Source of the DNA: WTKD01 sp965243525
GTDB taxonomy: Bacteria > Spirochaetota > Spirochaetia > WTKD01
Assembly: GCA_965243525.1 (NCBI GenBank)
Contig: OZ251568.1
Span: 1,612,001 to 1,676,000, forward strand
Direction of reading: 5' to 3'
DNA length: 64,000 bases
Part shown: one piece after another, positions 61,201 to 64,000 of the stretch
Layout of the letters: every line of letters starts with the position of its first letter
Numbering within the stretch: position 1 is the first letter of the stretch
The notes under the pieces: generated by a model
Databases searched by the model: none
Told to the model about the DNA's origin: nothing
Seen by the model: the letters and a program-made list of their open reading frames with translations, nothing else
Program-made: the position numbers and the translations under genes

Positions 61201-62706
61201 ATGAAGGCCTGGATTTTCAAAACAATACCGGCGATTCCTCCATCGTTCTACAGTGTACTGGTTATTGCGGTGGTTGTGTATGGCAACTTCGCCATAGCAG
61301 CTTGTTTGCTCTTTTGTGTTGTGCTATCGATTGCGTGGATTATTTGGAGCTCGCAAGGTTCGAAACCACGTTCACGCACATCTATCCTTGTCTTTGTGCT
61401 GCTTGGCATGATCATCGCAACATATGTGCGCGTGTATACATATGCGCATCAATTGCGTTTTCCTGTTCATCCGGCTGATGTGGTTATGCTCGAAGGGGTG
61501 TTAAAGAATGATGCCATATACAGTGGAAACAGATATGTTCGCCATGTTGTTTGGATAGAAGACATGCACACGCATCACGAGGTGCACGCAGAGGCGACTG
61601 GATTTTTAGAAGTCTTTGCGCAGATCACTGACAGCGGATACCGAGGAGACAGAGTTATTCTGCATGGATATTTTTATGATAACACCGGAAGCACAGGTGA
61701 AAATTCTCGGGAATACACGCTGAACACAGGAAATACTTCAGACGATGCATCCCATTGGCGGTTTCGAGTAGATGACATCGAGATTCATCCGGTAACACGA
61801 GGTATTGTAAAATATCGCAGGCGGTTGTTTCTTGCGATTTCGCAGCGTATTTCTGCATTGCCACCGCGTATTTCGGGATTATTGCAATCTCTTTTTCTCG
61901 GAGACAGATCCTATCTTGATCCAATCATCGCAGATCGATTTCGAAAATCAGGCAATGCGCACGTTCTTGCTCTCTCGGGGATGCATCTTTCGTTGTTGTC
62001 GCTAGTGCTTACCTTGCTGTTTCAACTCTTTTTTAATCAACGAACTTCGTTGTGCATCGTGTTATGTGTGTTGACTGGATATTGCATTTTGGTTGGACCG
62101 ATCCCATCATTGGTACGCGCATACAGCATGATCTTTGTGTTTTGCCTTGCACGATTGGGGAGGGTTGTTCCGCGCTTATCGATGGTGTTTTTCATATCCT
62201 TTGCGCTCTGTGCGATAGTCTATCCACGCCTGATCTATGAAATATCGTTCATGCTCTCGAGCCTTGCGATTCTAGGTTTTGTCGTATTCTTAAAGCCTGT
62301 TGCATCATTGCTAAAACGATATCTTCCGCAGGTGATTGCAACAGCATTCAGTGCGAGCATAGCTCCTATTGTCGCGTCTGCGCCAATTGTCTTATACAGT
62401 TTTGGTCATATCTATACTGGCGGCATAGTAGTGAGCGTTGTATTAGGAGGGGTTATCAGCGTGTTCTTGGTTGTTGGTATCGTCTATATTTTATTCCCCT
62501 CGATGCCATTGCTTCCAATTCTTCTTGAATGGTTATACTTTCTTTCGTTGGACATCATCGGCATTGGTCAGTTATTTCCGGCCATCAATTGGAAATGGTT
62601 CATCGGGTGTCTGGTTGGTGGTGCGGTGGTCTATGGGTGTGATCGCTGGGCATTTCACAAAAAATCACAGCGGTTTGCTCAAGTGATGCTCTATCCCAAA
62701 ACCTAA
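61201..62706 (+). CDS. comEC: ComEC/Rec2-family DNA uptake channel protein
   Basis: About 501-residue polytopic protein. An N-terminal domain with two helices and an OB-like region (about 60-215) precedes the competence domain, which has LFLGDRSYLDP and HVLALSGMHLSLL near residue 255 and about eight helices. ComEC conducts single-stranded DNA into the cytoplasm. The C-terminal metallo-beta-lactamase nuclease domain of long forms is absent, as in several short ComEC proteins. The start is uncertain: ATG 61201, 61189 or 61168 are possible and none has a good ribosome site. It lies only 16 bases from the divergent CPBP gene. Other competence genes are not in the window. Confidence 0.85.
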   Translation: MKAWIFKTIPAIPPSFYSVLVIAVVVYGNFAIAACLLFCVVLSIAWIIWSSQGSKPRSRTSILVFVLLGMIIATYVRVYTYAHQLRFPVHPADVVMLEGVLKNDAIYSGNRYVRHVVWIEDMHTHHEVHAEATGFLEVFAQITDSGYRGDRVILHGYFYDNTGSTGENSREYTLNTGNTSDDASHWRFRVDDIEIHPVTRGIVKYRRRLFLAISQRISALPPRISGLLQSLFLGDRSYLDPIIADRFRKSGNAHVLALSGMHLSLLSLVLTLLFQLFFNQRTSLCIVLCVLTGYCILVGPIPSLVRAYSMIFVFCLARLGRVVPRLSMVFFISFALCAIVYPRLIYEISFMLSSLAILGFVVFLKPVASLLKRYLPQVIATAFSASIAPIVASAPIVLYSFGHIYTGGIVVSVVLGGVISVFLVVGIVYILFPSMPLLPILLEWLYFLSLDIIGIGQLFPAINWKWFIGCLVGGAVVYGCDRWAFHKKSQRFAQVMLYPKT

Positions 62707-62740
62707 TAGCAGATATCTAGTATACTGTTTGCGAGGAATA

Positions 62741-63556
62741 ATGCAGCTTCATAAGCGTAGCCATCTTGGACAACATTTTTTGAGCGATACACATTATCGC
62801 AGGGTATTTCTCGGCGGCATTGATTCAACGACGAAGCATAGTCAGAAATCTTTGCGTATTTGGGATATGGGCGCAGGATCGGGACTGATCTCCTCTGAAC
62901 TCTTGGAGCAGGGGCATGTCGTCCATTTGTTTGAATATGATCATCGGTGGTGTGCATATTTACGTGAGCAGTTTGCAGGAGCAATCAAGGACAACCGATG
63001 TAGCATCATTCCAGGGGATATGTGCAAGACATGGCGGGGTATGAGCATACCCGATTGCATTGTGGGTAATTTTCCTTTTGATGTGGGTATTCCCTTTATT
63101 ATGCAGTTTACTGAACAGGCGGAAAAACTGATGCCAATACATGCGATACTTCAAAAAGAATTGGTAGATCGCATCTGTGCATCCCCACATACCAAGGATT
63201 ATAGCGCTGTTTCGGTATATCTTCAGATGTTTTATCGCACAACACGTAGGATGGCCATACCCCCTGGAGCATTTTCTCCACCTCCACGTGTGCGCTGTGC
63301 CAGCCTGTCCTTGCTGCCATATGAACATGCCGAATTGTTTGATTACCGGGCAGAGGTCTTAACAATTCTCAAGACAGGGTTTTCCAAAAGAAGAAAGACA
63401 TTACGTAATAATTTTAGACAAGACAAGGCAGAACCATGTTATGTATCAGATTTTCCTATTGATCGGCCTATTGCTCTGAAGCGAGCAGAAGAGTTGAATC
63501 TTGACCAGTGGAAGACGATCTGCAAAACGATGCTTTTCGAAAACTCTGCGATGTGA
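62741..63556 (+). CDS. rsmA: 16S rRNA dimethyladenosine transferase (KsgA)
   Basis: 271-residue methyltransferase that dimethylates the two adjacent adenines near the 3' end of 16S rRNA. HLGQHFLSD at the N-terminus is the family start motif, DMGAGSGLIS binds SAM, and motif IV is GNFPFDVG where most KsgA proteins have NLPY. GAFSPPPRV near residue 180 is the conserved FxPxPxV segment, and the C-terminal part has FSKRRKTLRNN. GAGGA is four bases before ATG 62741; TATACT at 62721-62726 might be a -10 without a good -35. Confidence 0.9.
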   Translation: MQLHKRSHLGQHFLSDTHYRRVFLGGIDSTTKHSQKSLRIWDMGAGSGLISSELLEQGHVVHLFEYDHRWCAYLREQFAGAIKDNRCSIIPGDMCKTWRGMSIPDCIVGNFPFDVGIPFIMQFTEQAEKLMPIHAILQKELVDRICASPHTKDYSAVSVYLQMFYRTTRRMAIPPGAFSPPPRVRCASLSLLPYEHAELFDYRAEVLTILKTGFSKRRKTLRNNFRQDKAEPCYVSDFPIDRPIALKRAEELNLDQWKTICKTMLFENSAM

Positions 63557-63601
63557 GTGCGAGAAAAGCGACGGCCTTTATCAGCTAACAGAATCAAAAG
63601 T

Positions 63602-64000
63602 CTATACGAGTGATAGTGATGTTAGCACTGCTTTTACTGCCTGCTTTTTTTCTTTTGAAAGTTCACTGAGGGGCAGGCGATAGGATTCTTTGCAGCAGTT
63701 CATCTCTGCCAGGGCATATTTCACAGGTATTGGGTTTGAATCACAAAACAAAATGGAAAAGAGTGGAAAAAGTCGATGGTGCAGAGTCCGTGCTTTTTCA
63801 AGATGGCCGTGTAGTATTGCGTTGATCATTTGTGACATCAGCTTGGGGACAACATTGCTGGCAACTGAAATCACCCCATTTCCTCCTAATGCACAGAGCA
63901 TAAATGCAGAATCGTCGTTTCCACTTAACACTGAAAACCCTTCAGGCCTTCTCATGATTAAATCTGATATCTTTATAAGATCACCGCTTGCTTCTTTCAC
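63602..64000 (-). CDS. dapA: 4-hydroxy-tetrahydrodipicolinate synthase, C-terminal part (cut by window edge)
   Basis: C-terminal 132 residues of a DapA/NanA-family aldolase whose start lies right of the window. VKEASGD contains the Schiff-base lysine in the usual context, followed by SGNDDSAFMLCALGGNGVISV and PNPIPVKYAL-like NPIPVKYALAEM. DapA condenses pyruvate and aspartate semialdehyde in lysine and diaminopimelate synthesis. Related N-acetylneuraminate lyases lack the NPxPVK segment seen here, so DapA is favoured. The apparent first codon at the edge is not a start. Confidence 0.85.
   Translation of the reverse strand: MKEASGDLIKISDLIMRRPEGFSVLSGNDDSAFMLCALGGNGVISVASNVVPKLMSQMINAILHGHLEKARTLHHRLFPLFSILFCDSNPIPVKYALAEMNCCKESYRLPLSELSKEKKQAVKAVLTSLSLV

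Noticed and set aside
1..64000. CRISPR arrays, tRNA or rRNA genes, insertion sequences, prophage
   Set aside because: No regularly spaced repeats, cloverleaf-like sequence, transposase or phage gene was found on either strand by reading; a tRNA scan could still reveal something missed.

Overview
The window looks like chromosomal DNA of a spirochaete. Four ABC substrate-binding proteins carry signal peptides ending in F-A-x-G followed by an acidic stretch, a style typical of Spirochaeta/Treponema relatives. Gene order is mixed: sugar import operons sit next to housekeeping replication, translation and lipid genes. No rRNA, tRNA, CRISPR array, transposase or phage gene was seen. Genus cannot be fixed from the sequence alone.

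Layout. 1-1.2 kb: 3-dehydroquinate synthase. 1.3-9.3 kb: a polyol/pentitol unit with a ribulokinase-like FGGY kinase, a binding protein, two permeases, a short-chain dehydrogenase and two zinc-type dehydrogenases; a LacI-type operator lies in front of the binding-protein gene. 9.4-16.7 kb: a sensor kinase and OmpR-type regulator, three 11-bp direct repeats that look like the regulator's binding site, an AfuABC/FbpABC-type importer (ferric iron or sugar phosphate) and an unrecognised membrane protein coupled to it. 17-26.1 kb: two tandem lipoproteins made of GLUG repeats plus a phospholipase C-like domain. 26.4-34.3 kb: a histidine phosphatase, an LsrB/RbsB-type importer, a ketose epimerase and a convergent FGGY kinase. 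34.4-37.7 kb: HrpA-like helicase and HisS. 37.9-41 kb: a MalEFG-type importer. 41-48 kb: rpsD, a small metal-binding protein, rsmD, recG, dnaE. 48-52.3 kb: a nucleotide-sugar pair (DegT-type aminotransferase, CapD-type dehydratase) and a SPOR-domain envelope protein. 52.3-58.3 kb: lipid genes (acyl-CoA ligase, fabZ, accB, accC, fused accDA). 58.3-64 kb: a thiol-redox group (two thioredoxin-like proteins, CcdA), a CPBP protease, comEC, rsmA and the end of a dapA-like gene.

How it fits together. Four sugar or anion importers, three sugar kinases/epimerases and three polyol dehydrogenases point to a fermentative scavenger feeding pentoses and polyols into the pentose phosphate pathway. Only two of the four importers have their own ATPase here, so the polyol and MalEFG-type systems probably share an ATPase encoded elsewhere.

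The most unusual region is 16.7-26.2 kb. A whole block (tail of the upstream gene, leader, lipoprotein gene, terminator) has been duplicated. The first lipoprotein keeps an intact HN/ExD/H phospholipase C signature. The second has lost both histidines. The first also contains two internal units with 702 bp of DNA that read as identical, a mosaic cassette, and a six-copy 18-bp repeat. Other points worth checking are hairpins between binding-protein and permease genes in three importers, and several genes whose promoter lies so close to the start codon that the mRNA should be leaderless or nearly so.
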